A stretch of 64,000 bases of DNA from Leptospira wolbachii serovar Codice str. CDC (lineage in GTDB: Bacteria; Spirochaetota; Leptospiria; Leptospirales; Leptospiraceae). Position 1 is the stretch's first letter; every line of letters starts with the position of its first letter. The notes beneath the pieces are model-generated. The model was not told where the DNA came from. It saw nothing but the letters and a program-made list of their open reading frames with translations, and made no database searches. The translations under genes were made by a program, and so were the position numbers. Shown here piece after piece: positions 17,925-27,251 of this stretch. The stretch spans positions 2,062,001 through 2,126,000 of the forward strand of contig NZ_AOGZ02000014.1 in the NCBI RefSeq assembly GCF_000332515.2, read 5' to 3'.

Positions 17925-18779
17925 TGACTCATAAATTTTCCGAGTCGCCTTCGATTTGTTAAGCGTGTACATATGGATCCCGGCGATTTTGTGATCCAAT
18001 AAATCTCTTACTTGTTCTGTAGCCCAATGGATACCAACATTTTCTGCGTAAACATCATCTTCTGCACGAGAAAGAGATTTTAATAATTTTGCCGGGAAAT
18101 TTGTTCCTAAGGATAGTTCTGCCATTCTTGCCATCCCCTTTCTGGAAGAGATAGGCATAATGCCGGCGATGATAGGAACTTTGATTCCTGCAATTTCACA
18201 GCGTTCTACAAAATCATAAAAGTAGTTATTGTTAAAAAACATCTGGGTGCAAATGTAATCAGCTCCCTGGTCAACTTTCCATTTTAAAAATTCAATTTCT
18301 TTTAAGCGGTTGGGAGTAGAAGGATGTCCTTCGGGAAAGCCAGCAACACCAATCCCCATTTGCGGAAATTCTTTTTTTATGAACGCAACTAATTCACCAG
18401 CAAAGGCAAACCCATTTTCCGTTTTTTGAAATTCGCTTTGTCCTTTAGGGGGATCCCCTCGCAAAGCCATGATATTGTGAATTCCACTTTTTTCGTAGCG
18501 TTTGAGAATACCTCGGATTTCCTCTTTGGTAGAGCCTACACAAGTAAGGTGACTAACGATTGTTAAGCCTGTTTGTTCCTGGAGTTTCACAACCAAATCA
18601 TGTGTGAGGTCTCTCGTCGACCCTCCAGCCCCATAAGTAACACTTACATAGGCTGGGTTCATTTGAGACAATTCTTGGATGTTTCGGAACAAATCCTCTG
18701 ATGCTTCCTCATTTTTTGGAGGGAAAAATTCGAAGCTGATGGTTGTTTGTTTTTTACCGAGAACCTGAGAAATGTGCAT
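17892..18779 (-). CDS. metF: 5,10-methylenetetrahydrofolate reductase
   Basis: A 295-residue FAD enzyme of one-carbon metabolism, reducing methylene-THF to methyl-THF for methionine synthesis. Family marks are ISFEFFPPKN near residue 14, SVTYGAGGSTRD near 47, NIMALRGDPPKG near 100, GVAGFPEGHP near 143 and QMFFNNNYFYDF near 182. The length is normal. It lies 12 bases after an SDR gene on the same strand, so they are probably co-transcribed. No SAM riboswitch is visible upstream. The window does not contain metH or other methionine genes. Confidence 0.95.
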   Translation of the reverse strand: MHISQVLGKKQTTISFEFFPPKNEEASEDLFRNIQELSQMNPAYVSVTYGAGGSTRDLTHDLVVKLQEQTGLTIVSHLTCVGSTKEEIRGILKRYEKSGIHNIMALRGDPPKGQSEFQKTENGFAFAGELVAFIKKEFPQMGIGVAGFPEGHPSTPNRLKEIEFLKWKVDQGADYICTQMFFNNNYFYDFVERCEIAGIKVPIIAGIMPISSRKGMARMAELSLGTNFPAKLLKSLSRAEDDVYAENVGIHWATEQVRDLLDHKIAGIHMYTLNKSKATRKIYESLGIRNFDSIG

Positions 18780-18791
18780 AAAACCTATCCT

Positions 18792-19607
18792 CTAAACAGG
18801 AATATTTTTCTCAAGCCCCTTGTTAGCCAAGAGCCAACCTTTTGATGCTTTTGTTTTCACTGCCAACCAGAGCGCAAATTTAGGAAACAAAGCAGGGAGG
18901 ATGACAATGGATGCTCGCAAATAAGATGGAACCAAAACTTCACCAGGATTTTTTTTGATAGCATAAATAATTGCATCGGCTACCTGTGAGGGCTCGATGA
19001 TCGGGGTAAATAGGGAAGGTTTGACTCCCTCGATCATTCTTGTATTGACCATTGTGGGGCAAATCCAACTAACACCGATTTGTGTTTCGTAAAGTTCCAT
19101 TTTTAGGGCTTGTGAAAAACCAACCATAGCATGTTTTGTTGCAGAATAGGTCACAGTACCTTCGGTTCCGAATTTCCCAGCAATGCTTGCTAAATTGATG
19201 ATGGCCGCTTCTTTTTGTTCTTTTAAGATAGGGAGGGAGAGATATACCAATTTCATAGGGCCGGCGACATTGATTTGGATGGCTTTGTTCCAAACAGAAA
19301 AATCTTTTCCTTCATAATACCCACTAGGTGCAATTCCTGCATTGTTTATTAGAACTTGGAAGGTGAGTTTTTTCTTTTGGATTTGTTTGATAAGAGATTC
19401 AATGTCTGATTCTTTAGAAAGGTCACAAGCAAATCCGTAGAATTTTCTACCTAATGATTCCACTTTGGTTTGAATTTCTTTTAATAATGGTAACTTAATA
19501 TCAACGCCGATGATATCATTTCCTTCTTTTGCCAATCGTTCTGCTGTTAAAGCACCGATTCCCATTCCACATCCAGTGATAAGTATTGTATTTCCTGACA
19601 GTTTCAT
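18792..19607 (-). CDS. short-chain dehydrogenase/reductase
   Basis: A 271-residue classical SDR. The cofactor motif is TGCGMGIG near residue 11, with acidic Asp after strand 2 (GVDIK) suggesting NAD(H). NNAG is near 89, the catalytic Ser is in NLASIAG, and Tyr/Lys are in YSATK near 155. Residues ~225-260 after the catalytic core include a hydrophobic stretch (ASIVILPALFPKFALWLAV), so membrane attachment is likely. Such SDRs act on lipids, steroids or hydroxy acids; the substrate is unknown. It is divergent from birA and upstream of metF. Confidence 0.85.
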   Translation of the reverse strand: MKLSGNTILITGCGMGIGALTAERLAKEGNDIIGVDIKLPLLKEIQTKVESLGRKFYGFACDLSKESDIESLIKQIQKKKLTFQVLINNAGIAPSGYYEGKDFSVWNKAIQINVAGPMKLVYLSLPILKEQKEAAIINLASIAGKFGTEGTVTYSATKHAMVGFSQALKMELYETQIGVSWICPTMVNTRMIEGVKPSLFTPIIEPSQVADAIIYAIKKNPGEVLVPSYLRASIVILPALFPKFALWLAVKTKASKGWLLANKGLEKNIPV

Positions 19608-19666
19608 ATCCTAAATCTAGCGCTTTTTTTACTTTCGTCAATCCGAATCGAGAGAGAAATAGACGC

Positions 19667-20422
19667 ATGGAATATAGATTGTTAAAATCGGAATTAGGTC
19701 ACAGGCTTCCTACTGTCACATCTACAAATGAGTGGATTCGAGATGTTTCCATTCCGTTTGGATCGTGGGTGATTGCGGATGAGCAAACAGCTGGAAAGGG
19801 TCGCGGACAAAATGTATGGCAATCGTTAGGCGAAGATCCTCTGATTTTTTCTGGAAAAATCAGATTGTCGGCTGCCGAAATTTCTCTTCCCTTGTTATCG
19901 ATTTTTGTTTCTTCCGCAGTGTTAAAAACGATTTTTCATTTTTTCCCAGAACGGGAAGAGGACACAACGGTCAAGTGGCCGAACGATATCTATCGCGGAG
20001 ATAAGAAAGTCGGAGGAATTTTAGTTCAATCCGAATTTGCGAACGGAATTTTTGATGTGGTGATCGGGATTGGACTTAATTTTTTCGGAAATACAATCCC
20101 CGATGCCTTGAAAGACAAGGCAACTTTTTTGTGCGATTCCGCATTAGAGGAAGGAGTACTGGAACGATTTGTTAATCAACTGGTTGTTGATTTAAACCAG
20201 GCTGTGATTTCGTTATTAGACCAAGGGCAAGTCCTTAAAGATTTAGTTTGGATTGAGGACCATTCCTTATTAAAACACAAAGTGATTGAAACAGAGTGGC
20301 AATCCAGAATGGTTCGTGGACGTGTTTTGGGAATTGATGAATTAGGATTCCTTCTCATTATGACCGAAACCGGCGAAAAGATTGAACTTATGGACACCTC
20401 ACCAAAATTTCGGATTATATAA
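19667..20422 (+). CDS. birA: biotin-[acetyl-CoA-carboxylase] ligase without DNA-binding domain
   Basis: A 251-residue BirA catalytic core. GKGRGQNVW is the biotinoyl-AMP loop, KWPNDIY and KVGGILVQ form the biotin site, and the short C-terminal domain ends in the TGEKIEL strand. There is no N-terminal helix-turn-helix, so it is the mono-functional type that attaches biotin but does not repress. I use ATG 19667, which has GAGAGAG upstream; an ATG at 19586 would overlap the divergent SDR start. The coaX start follows directly after its stop, linking two cofactor genes, as in many bacteria. Confidence 0.93.
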   Translation: MEYRLLKSELGHRLPTVTSTNEWIRDVSIPFGSWVIADEQTAGKGRGQNVWQSLGEDPLIFSGKIRLSAAEISLPLLSIFVSSAVLKTIFHFFPEREEDTTVKWPNDIYRGDKKVGGILVQSEFANGIFDVVIGIGLNFFGNTIPDALKDKATFLCDSALEEGVLERFVNQLVVDLNQAVISLLDQGQVLKDLVWIEDHSLLKHKVIETEWQSRMVRGRVLGIDELGFLLIMTETGEKIELMDTSPKFRII

Positions 20423-21214
20423 ATGTCAGAATCACCATTACTACTAGTTATCGATGTGGGAAATACAAACACCGTATTTGGTGTGTTTCGTGAAGGGGAG
20501 GACACACCTGACTTTCACAAAAGAACTGTGACAAGGAGAGATAGGACCTCCGATGAACTGGGCCTTTTTTTAAAAGGATTTTTAACTCAGGAAAATGTTA
20601 AGGCAGATCGAGTAAAAACAGCCATTTACTCCAGTGTAGTGCCGTCATTGAATCCAATTGTAGAACGTATGTTGGAAGATTGGTTTAATGTAAATCCACT
20701 ACGTGTTCATTACCAAATGAAACTCAATTTTGGAATTAGTTATCCTCGTCCGTTCGAAATTGGCGCAGACCGATTGGTCAATGCAGCCTATTGTGCCAAA
20801 ACCTACCCAGGAAAAAAGGCCATCCTTGTGGACTTAGGAACTGCAACTACCTTTTGTGTAATCAGTGAAAAACCTGAATATGTCGGTGGGGTGATTGCAC
20901 CTGGTTTAAAAATTTCCATGGACGCTTTAACACGTAATACTGCTCAGCTTCCTCCGATCGTTTTTGGATCTCCTAAGCGGGTGTTAGGCGAATCTACTGT
21001 GGAGTCAATTCAGGCTGGGTTTTTCTTTGGTTGGATTGGTTTGTTAAGAGAAATTGTAAGAGCTATCAAAGAGGAACATCCAGGAGATTATGTAGTAGTC
21101 GGAACGGGCGGACTCGTCACCACCATTCATGCTTCGCATAACCAAGTATTTGATGAAATTGATCCTATGATGACTTTGAAAGGTTTGAAAATTTTAGCAG
21201 ACTTAAATTCCTAA
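20423..21214 (+). CDS. coaX: type III pantothenate kinase
   Basis: A 263-residue ASKHA-fold kinase that makes 4'-phosphopantothenate in CoA synthesis. The phosphate-binding motif is [12 protein letters not shown] near residue 10. GADRLVNA near 112 and [10 protein letters not shown] near 136 match the type III signature. The gene starts right after birA with no spacing and ends 12 bases inside the convergent SGNH lipoprotein gene. No other CoA gene is present. Confidence 0.95.
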   Translation: MSESPLLLVIDVGNTNTVFGVFREGEDTPDFHKRTVTRRDRTSDELGLFLKGFLTQENVKADRVKTAIYSSVVPSLNPIVERMLEDWFNVNPLRVHYQMKLNFGISYPRPFEIGADRLVNAAYCAKTYPGKKAILVDLGTATTFCVISEKPEYVGGVIAPGLKISMDALTRNTAQLPPIVFGSPKRVLGESTVESIQAGFFFGWIGLLREIVRAIKEEHPGDYVVVGTGGLVTTIHASHNQVFDEIDPMMTLKGLKILADLNS

Positions 21215-21853
21215 TATTTTTTTACGATAGGCCTCACCCATAATTTCATACCCAATTTGGTTAGGATGAATGGGGTCAGAAACGGGATATAAAGGAACTT
21301 CGCCAGTATAGGATTCAAATATAGATTCAATTTCAACATAATCCAAATTGGATCTATTTTCTTTGAGTCGGCGTATGGTTTGGTTGTTAGTGCGTATGGT
21401 TTCCCGAATCGAAGCCATATTGGTTAAAGGAATTGTAGTAACCATTACTTTTGAGGTTTGTGAAGATTCCAAAAAAGTAATCAGTTCTATGGTTCTAGGT
21501 TCAAATCCACTCGTTCCATAAACCATTGCATCATTGGTCCCTAGTTCCAGTAACCAAAGATCGGTAGGAATCTCATTTAGGCGATTTTTATTTTGTAACC
21601 AATCTTGCGTCGAATAACCAGCAATCGAAATATCAGTTACTTTAAATCCAGGGGTGAGTTTTGTTTTTAGTCCGAATCCATCGGACCATTGCCCTAAAGA
21701 ATCTCCTACAATTGTGATACGACGATCCATTGATACTCCTGCTAGAAGAGATAGATATTGGTTTGTTGGTTTATCAGAGTGGTAACAACCAATCAACAAA
21801 AAGATGGAGAGCATTGAAATGAAGAAGGTTTTATTGGGAACCTTTACTTTCAT
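21203..21853 (-). CDS. SGNH/GDSL-type hydrolase lipoprotein
   Basis: A 216-residue lipoprotein with lipobox LLIGC near residue 22. SGNH blocks are visible: block I GDSLGQW with the nucleophile Ser, a Gly in block II (ISIAGYS), block III GTNDA and block V DPIHPN with the catalytic Asp/His. It would be an esterase or O-deacylase acting at the cell surface or periplasm. Its start overlaps the stop of the upstream glycosyltransferase by 4 bases, so it may trim the acylated sugar that enzyme makes; that is inference. Confidence 0.85.
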   Translation of the reverse strand: MKVKVPNKTFFISMLSIFLLIGCYHSDKPTNQYLSLLAGVSMDRRITIVGDSLGQWSDGFGLKTKLTPGFKVTDISIAGYSTQDWLQNKNRLNEIPTDLWLLELGTNDAMVYGTSGFEPRTIELITFLESSQTSKVMVTTIPLTNMASIRETIRTNNQTIRRLKENRSNLDYVEIESIFESYTGEVPLYPVSDPIHPNQIGYEIMGEAYRKKILGI

Positions 21854-23286
21854 TTTTTTGTATAAACAATGGTTTTATAGTGTAACCAATGGTTGCCGGG
21901 AACAGGAATTTCCCATTCCTCCCTTTTCCAAGATGATTTTTTTAAATAATCTTTTATGACATGATTGATTAGTTGGTCATCGTAAAACACAAAACTGTCT
22001 CGTGACTTAATGGTCTGGATGTATGCTTCGGAAGGAATATCCAACTCGCCTGGGATAAATTCTAAAACATTCAAATCGGGTCGATTTTTTCGTAAGTCGA
22101 AGTAAGGATCGGGAAGAGCTTGTAAATAGACAAATTTTGAATCTGCTAAAATCATTTCTAAATGTTGAAAATGTGATTCTAAAATTTGTTTTGAATCTGT
22201 TTTATACCAGTGGATGTGATTTGTATAGAGTAAAGCAAAGAGAGATAATAAAATACCTACAAATGGTAATCTGAAACTTAATATTTTCGAATCGCATAAC
22301 AAAGCCATTCCGAAGGCTAGTGGAAAAAGGATATGGAAAACATACCATCCTTCAGAAGAAGTATATAATGCAATTAGGATTGATAGAATCCAAATCCAAA
22401 ACAAAATCCATTTTTGATCTAGTTTCCTAAATGATTTGATGGATTGATACGAAATATGCGCTAGGGCAATGAGTTCTATTATGATGACGACCAATCGTAA
22501 TTTTGGAAACCCGAAACCGAAAGAAAAAACTTTTACTTTGTCTATTAGAGTGAAAGTCTCCAGTAGGTTTCGTTTGCGCGTAAGTTGTGCTCCGAATTGA
22601 ATTTCAAACCAATCCCAATTCGGATGGATGTAATATATCCAACACAAAATCGGGAGAATTCCACCGAACAGAAACCAAGGAAGGGACTTCAAACCAAAGT
22701 TTCTCCAGACCAAAAAAAGTGTTACGAGCCCAAAGGAAGCACCAATGGGATGAGATAAAAAAGAAAGGGAGAGTGTAAAGCCCACTAAGAAAACATACCA
22801 TGTTCTCGATTTATCTTTGTTAGTTGCGAAAAGAAGACTTACGACAAAGAAAAAAGCAGTGAGCCCTTCCATCCTGGCAGCGGTTCCAAAACGAAAAAGA
22901 AGTGGTTCCCACAAAATACTAGCAAATGCAACTTGGCTGGCAAATTTAGATAGGGATTCTCTTCTCAGTAACCAATAAAAACTTATAGCAGTGGCATAAA
23001 CGATGGCAACATTGGCAATGCGAACTGTTGTTAGTGTGTCGGGAAAAATAGACAAAGAAAGGCCGGAGAAAAGTAAATACAGTGGTGGCATCCAGAGAGT
23101 TTTGGATTCCATTCCGGGAATGAGGCCATTCAAAACATCGGTTTGTAAATGGCCTCCGGTGGCAAAAGACAATGCTGGCGAGAAAAACAAAACCTCGTCA
23201 GGCCAAACAACAGGGAAGATGTCCAGGTTGATCCAGACCTGGAAGAAAAAGAGTGCGGAGATAATGAGAAACGAGGCGTAAGCCAC
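21850..23286 (-). CDS. polytopic GT39/PMT-like glycosyltransferase
   Basis: A roughly 478-residue integral membrane protein with about ten helices. The first loop after helix 1 carries PDEVLFF, an acidic motif as used by PMT/ArnT-type enzymes that transfer sugars from polyprenyl-phosphate. The soluble C-terminal part (from ~390) resembles the family's periplasmic tail. I start at GTG 23286, 8 bases after the STAS stop; an ATG at 23367 would overlap STAS and add a polar segment before helix 1. It forms one minus-strand unit with the STAS protein and the SGNH lipoprotein. Confidence 0.7.
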   Translation of the reverse strand: MAYASFLIISALFFFQVWINLDIFPVVWPDEVLFFSPALSFATGGHLQTDVLNGLIPGMESKTLWMPPLYLLFSGLSLSIFPDTLTTVRIANVAIVYATAISFYWLLRRESLSKFASQVAFASILWEPLLFRFGTAARMEGLTAFFFVVSLLFATNKDKSRTWYVFLVGFTLSLSFLSHPIGASFGLVTLFLVWRNFGLKSLPWFLFGGILPILCWIYYIHPNWDWFEIQFGAQLTRKRNLLETFTLIDKVKVFSFGFGFPKLRLVVIIIELIALAHISYQSIKSFRKLDQKWILFWIWILSILIALYTSSEGWYVFHILFPLAFGMALLCDSKILSFRLPFVGILLSLFALLYTNHIHWYKTDSKQILESHFQHLEMILADSKFVYLQALPDPYFDLRKNRPDLNVLEFIPGELDIPSEAYIQTIKSRDSFVFYDDQLINHVIKDYLKKSSWKREEWEIPVPGNHWLHYKTIVYTKK

Positions 23287-23293
23287 GTGCTTA

Positions 23294-23632
23294 TTATTTG
23301 GAGAGGGAATTAATGGCTTCTTGTTCCGTCTCAAAGACTTCAAACAAGTCCAAAAGTTCCACCACATCGAACACCTTTTTGACAGGAGGTGTGATACAGC
23401 AAAGTTTTAGTTTTCTACCTTGTTTGTCCAACTCTCGAACCATCCCAACAAAGATGCGAATTCCAGAGGAGGAGATGTATGAAATAAGCTCCAGGTTGAT
23501 GATGATATCGCCCTCGCCGTTTTGCACGTCGTCGGCCAATTTGGCCTCCACTTCATCCGAATGGGTAATGTCCAAACGACCGTTAAGGTGAACGAGTGTG
23601 TGCTTTCCTATTTTTTTGGTCTTAATTTCCAA
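23294..23632 (-). CDS. STAS-domain anti-sigma factor antagonist
   Basis: A 112-residue lone STAS domain. The likely phospho-site is Ser55 in YISSSGIRIF, matching the SpoIIAA DSSG loop but with Ser in place of the usual Asp before it. Such proteins are phosphorylated by an RsbW-type kinase and reactivated by SpoIIE phosphatases, several of which are in this window. No anti-sigma kinase is nearby. The gene leads a minus-strand unit with the glycosyltransferase and SGNH lipoprotein. Confidence 0.88.
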   Translation of the reverse strand: MEIKTKKIGKHTLVHLNGRLDITHSDEVEAKLADDVQNGEGDIIINLELISYISSSGIRIFVGMVRELDKQGRKLKLCCITPPVKKVFDVVELLDLFEVFETEQEAINSLSK

Positions 23633-23687
23633 AGCGAGCCTACTTGGTGACTAGAATCTCCGAAAACACCAAAGGTTCAAGAAATTT

Positions 23688-24305
23688 TTAAGCTGCTTGG
23701 TTTTTGTTTCGATTAAAAAGTCGCGGATCTGTTCGTTCTTCGACCGGAATGTGTAATAATATTCTTTGTTTGGTAGAACGAGTAGATCTATGTCCCAAAA
23801 ACTCTTGGATTTCCCAAACCGGAAAACCTTTTTTGAAAAGATCTAATGCGATCACATCACGAAGGAAAGGGATATGAATTTCTCTTGAGATAAGGTTACT
23901 TGCATTCTTTAGAATTTTTTGAATGGTCCTCGTCCGTAATTTTCCATAACGACCGGGAAATAGATAGTCGGTGGGTAAGAACTCGGATGAGTAACGATAG
24001 AGTTCCAATGCTAAGTTAGGTTCAATAAAGATTTTTCGTCTACGCAAACGACCACCGTTCTTTAATTTGAAAAGACTACGTTCAGGATTGAAGTCCGATA
24101 TTTTGAGATGGATAATTTCTGGGAGTGATAGACCAGTACATACCAAAAACTTGATGATTAAGTAATGGAGGTAGTTACGATCACGGAGTTTGAACAAAAG
24201 AGTTCGTACTTCGGATTGGTCAATCAAACTGTTATCAAGTGTCATGACATCAACAGTCAGAACTTGTGGGAGGAGGGCTGGTAATTTCAAATTATTATTT
24301 AGCAT
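23688..24305 (-). CDS. degenerate tyrosine-recombinase-fold protein
   Basis: A 205-residue protein matching only the catalytic half of phage-integrase recombinases. FLVCTGLSLPEIIHLKISDF is the box I region, but Ser60 replaces the catalytic Arg. Arg149 and the LGH motif (Gly171-His172) remain, while the His of the HxLR box is displaced (PFLR) and no Tyr is found near 181-184, where the nucleophile should be. It lacks the N-terminal SAM-like domain. It is therefore unlikely to cut DNA and may be a domesticated DNA-binding protein. No att sites or mobile genes flank it. It stands alone, divergent from telA. Confidence 0.7.
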   Translation of the reverse strand: MLNNNLKLPALLPQVLTVDVMTLDNSLIDQSEVRTLLFKLRDRNYLHYLIIKFLVCTGLSLPEIIHLKISDFNPERSLFKLKNGGRLRRRKIFIEPNLALELYRYSSEFLPTDYLFPGRYGKLRTRTIQKILKNASNLISREIHIPFLRDVIALDLFKKGFPVWEIQEFLGHRSTRSTKQRILLHIPVEERTDPRLFNRNKNQAA

Positions 24306-24497
24306 ATATTTTTCTCGCAGGAATGTAACAGTTATAACAATCTATGCAATCAATTTGTCACCAAACCGCAGTTTTGGATCAAAAATTCTGAAGAAATAAA
24401 TTTACTTGTTCATGTTTTTGCAGCTTCCCATTTTCTGCTTGATTCATATTCTAAAAACGATCCTATCTTTGGGAGAAACGATAAAGGACAGAAACGA

Positions 24498-25568
24498 ATG
24501 GACTCTTTGGAACTGAAAACGAATGACCCGGAACTGCAACTCACAAAGGAAGATTTACAAAAAGTTGAAGAACTCACTGGACAAATAAAACTAAATAATC
24601 CGAACGATGTTGTCTCTTACGGAGCCTCTGCGCAAGCCAAGGTTTCCGAATTTGCTGACAAAGTTCTTTCTGAAATCAAAACTAAGGATTCGGGATATGC
24701 TGGTGAACTCTTAAATAACCTATTGTTCAAAATCAAGGATTTGAATTTGGATAGTTTTGCGGGCGAAGGGAACACTCTGTCCAAAATTCCGCTGATTGGA
24801 GGCCTTTTTGACGCCTCAAGGAAATTCCTGGCCAAATTTGAAGACCTTCAATCCCAAATCGAAAAGATTGTGGAAGAACTACATACAGCGCGGACCAATC
24901 TCACAAAAGACATAACATTATTACAGGCGTTATATGAGAAAAACTTAGAATACTTTAAAGAAATTCAAGTGTACATAGCTGCGGGGGATCAAAAAGTTAA
25001 GGAGTTAAGAGACAAAATCTTACCCGAGATGTTGGCAAAAGCAAAAGCTCAAGGTGACACGTTGGCCTCTCAACAATACCAAGATATGATACAAATGGTG
25101 GATCGATTTGAGAAAAAAATCCACGATCTGAAACTCACTCGCATCCTCTCTTTACAGACAGGACCGCAGATCCGACTCATCCAAAATGGAAACCAAGTTC
25201 TTGTAGAAAAAATTCAAAGTTCCATACTAAATACAATTCCTCTTTGGAAAAATCAAATCGTGATCGCATTGGGTTTGTTACGTCAAAGAAAGGCTTTGGA
25301 AGCACAAAAACAAGTTTCCAAAACCACTAATGACCTAATCCAAAAAAATGCGGAAATGTTAAAAACAGGAACTGTTGAGATCGCAAGAGAATCCGAAAAA
25401 GGAATCATTGAAATCGAAACATTAAAAAATGTAAACCAGCAGTTGATCGAAACCATTACGGAAACTTTAAAAATTCAAGAAGACGGTCGCCAAAAACGAA
25501 AGTCTGCGGAACAAGAAATGATCAAAATCGAATCAGAAATCAAACAAAAACTATTGGAATCAAAATAG
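24498..25568 (+). CDS. TelA/toxic-anion-resistance family protein
   Basis: A 356-residue helical cytosolic protein with the TelA pattern: the N-terminal DPELQLTKEDLQKVEELTGQI, GDQKVKELRDKILPE near 165 and the central QTGPQIRLIQNGNQVLVEKIQ near 218-240, followed by PLWKNQIVIALGLLRQRKA. TelA proteins are linked to tellurite and antibiotic tolerance through unknown means. It is the first gene of a unit whose next gene, 1 base after its stop, carries an XpaC domain, the usual TelA partner. AAAGGA precedes the ATG by about 9 bases. Confidence 0.88.
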   Translation: MDSLELKTNDPELQLTKEDLQKVEELTGQIKLNNPNDVVSYGASAQAKVSEFADKVLSEIKTKDSGYAGELLNNLLFKIKDLNLDSFAGEGNTLSKIPLIGGLFDASRKFLAKFEDLQSQIEKIVEELHTARTNLTKDITLLQALYEKNLEYFKEIQVYIAAGDQKVKELRDKILPEMLAKAKAQGDTLASQQYQDMIQMVDRFEKKIHDLKLTRILSLQTGPQIRLIQNGNQVLVEKIQSSILNTIPLWKNQIVIALGLLRQRKALEAQKQVSKTTNDLIQKNAEMLKTGTVEIARESEKGIIEIETLKNVNQQLIETITETLKIQEDGRQKRKSAEQEMIKIESEIKQKLLESK

Positions 25569-25569
25569 A

Positions 25570-26439
25570 ATGACTGAAGTGCAATTGGAACAAAATCAAG
25601 AAGAAAAGAAATGGGCGAGGCGTGCCCATCTCTCTACAATCCTAACCTATCCAATGGCTTTATTGCCTTTTCCTTTTTTTATCTCTTCGCTTGGTGCAAT
25701 GGTTTACCCGTTTGTTATGTGGCTTTCGAGAAATAAATCTTCCTATTCCGCCAAACAATCGCTAGAGGCAATGTATTTGCAGGCTTTGTTGTCACTCGGG
25801 TTTTTTGGGTTTGGAACTAAATTTGGTGATGATAGGGTTTTACTTGTGTTCTCTTACGTGCTTATGGCATTCCTTCATGTTATCTTTTTGGGAATTGCAA
25901 TATACAGAACCACCATTGGAAAAGCCCACCACTATCCATTTAGTTTTTTCCCTCTTCTTTTTTCATCCAATCAGACCAAAGAGAACTGGAACGAATTAAA
26001 GAAAAAATTTGAAGATAAAGTCGAGTTTACCGAATACAAATCGCAAATGGAACGATTGGATGGTTTTCGAGTTTTAACAGAAAAAGAATCCAAATCATTA
26101 ACTGATCCAACACTCCAAGGATTAAGTACTGAATACTTACATTCCTTATCTGATTTACGTGTCAGACTTGCGGAAGACCCATTGTCTTATCGAAAGGCAA
26201 AACAATTTCTGAATTATTTTCCTGAAACTGTATCTAAGATTTTGAGTCAGTACAATAAAGTGAGTGCCGATGCGGGTTCTGCAGAAACGGAAAAAAGAAA
26301 AACGGAACTTAACTCTTTACTGAGTGAAGTGATCAAAACAACAGAACAAGTCAGAAATAAACTGAAAGCAGATGAAACCCTAAATTTAGATGTTGAGATC
26401 ACTGCGATGAAGAAAAACATCGAATTTGGTGGGTATTAA
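25570..26439 (+). CDS. DUF4870-like membrane domain fused to XpaC domain
   Basis: A 289-residue protein. Residues ~15-140 resemble the small membrane domain DUF4870/Tic20-like: HLSTILTYPMALLPFPFF, then VMWLSRN and YSAKQSLEAMYLQ. Residues ~200-289 resemble XpaC: KAKQFLNYFPETVSKILSQYNKV and LNLDVEITAMKKNIEF. XpaC-type proteins commonly sit next to telA. The fusion gives the cytosolic XpaC part a membrane anchor. The stop overlaps the next start as TAATG, tying it to the inositol monophosphatase. Confidence 0.65.
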   Translation: MTEVQLEQNQEEKKWARRAHLSTILTYPMALLPFPFFISSLGAMVYPFVMWLSRNKSSYSAKQSLEAMYLQALLSLGFFGFGTKFGDDRVLLVFSYVLMAFLHVIFLGIAIYRTTIGKAHHYPFSFFPLLFSSNQTKENWNELKKKFEDKVEFTEYKSQMERLDGFRVLTEKESKSLTDPTLQGLSTEYLHSLSDLRVRLAEDPLSYRKAKQFLNYFPETVSKILSQYNKVSADAGSAETEKRKTELNSLLSEVIKTTEQVRNKLKADETLNLDVEITAMKKNIEFGGY

Positions 26440-27251
26440 TGCAATCAGAGTTACTGGATAGATCTTATCATTTTCTAAATTTCCTCCCAACTGTTTCCGA
26501 CTTTTTAGTGCAAAAACATAAAGAATCGGGACTGAAGGTAGATGAAAAAGGTCTATACAATCTTGTGACGGAAGCTGATTTAAAAGCGGAGTCCATGATT
26601 TTGGATGAGATCCAAAAAAACTATCCTACTGATGGGATTCTTTCTGAAGAACGAGGAAAGTTAGAAGGTAAGTCTGGTTACACTTGGGTGGTGGATCCTT
26701 TGGACGGTACTACCAATTACACGCATGGACTCCCATTATACGGAATTTCTGTTGGTGTTGTAGAAACGGAAACTATGACACCCCTCATTGGAATGGTTTT
26801 TTTTCCAGAGCTAAATACCTATTATCATGCGATCAAAGGCCAAGGTGCCTTTCGAGAAAAAACCCCCATCGAAGTTTCCAAAACAAATTCTCTTAAGGAT
26901 TCTCTTTTTGTCACAGGATTTCCTTATGATCGGAATCTATCTTTAGATACACTCATGCAGTATTATAAATCCATTTTACAAAAATCTCGTGGCATTCGTA
27001 GGACTGGAGCTGCAACTCTCGATTTATGTTGGTTAGCTGAAGGAAAGTTTGAAGGATATTATGAACTGGGATTAAAACCTTGGGATATGGCCGCCGCTGG
27101 TCTCATCGTTTTAGAAGCTAAAGGTAAAATTACTTCTATGGATGGTAACGATTTTTCTATTTTGATTCCGAGTTTACTAGCAACGAATGGCCTTGTACAT
27201 GAATATTTGTTAGCTGAGTTTGAAGGACAAATCAATCGAGTAGCATACTAA
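26439..27251 (+). CDS. inositol monophosphatase family protein
   Basis: A 270-residue Mg-dependent sugar phosphatase, possibly for inositol phosphate or a related polyol phosphate. The metal site is VTEADLKAE with EERG and VDPLDGTTNY near 87-96. KPWDMAAAGLIV near 210 gives the second-metal Asp. The length is usual. It is translationally coupled to the XpaC-fusion gene and overlaps the 3' end of a convergent glycosyltransferase by 20 bases, where it may still serve lipid-linked inositol or envelope chemistry. The exact substrate is unknown. Confidence 0.88.
   Translation: MQSELLDRSYHFLNFLPTVSDFLVQKHKESGLKVDEKGLYNLVTEADLKAESMILDEIQKNYPTDGILSEERGKLEGKSGYTWVVDPLDGTTNYTHGLPLYGISVGVVETETMTPLIGMVFFPELNTYYHAIKGQGAFREKTPIEVSKTNSLKDSLFVTGFPYDRNLSLDTLMQYYKSILQKSRGIRRTGAATLDLCWLAEGKFEGYYELGLKPWDMAAAGLIVLEAKGKITSMDGNDFSILIPSLLATNGLVHEYLLAEFEGQINRVAY

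Noticed and set aside
23688..24305. Possible integrase of a mobile element
   Set aside because: Catalytic residues are missing, and there are no flanking repeats, tRNA or cargo genes.
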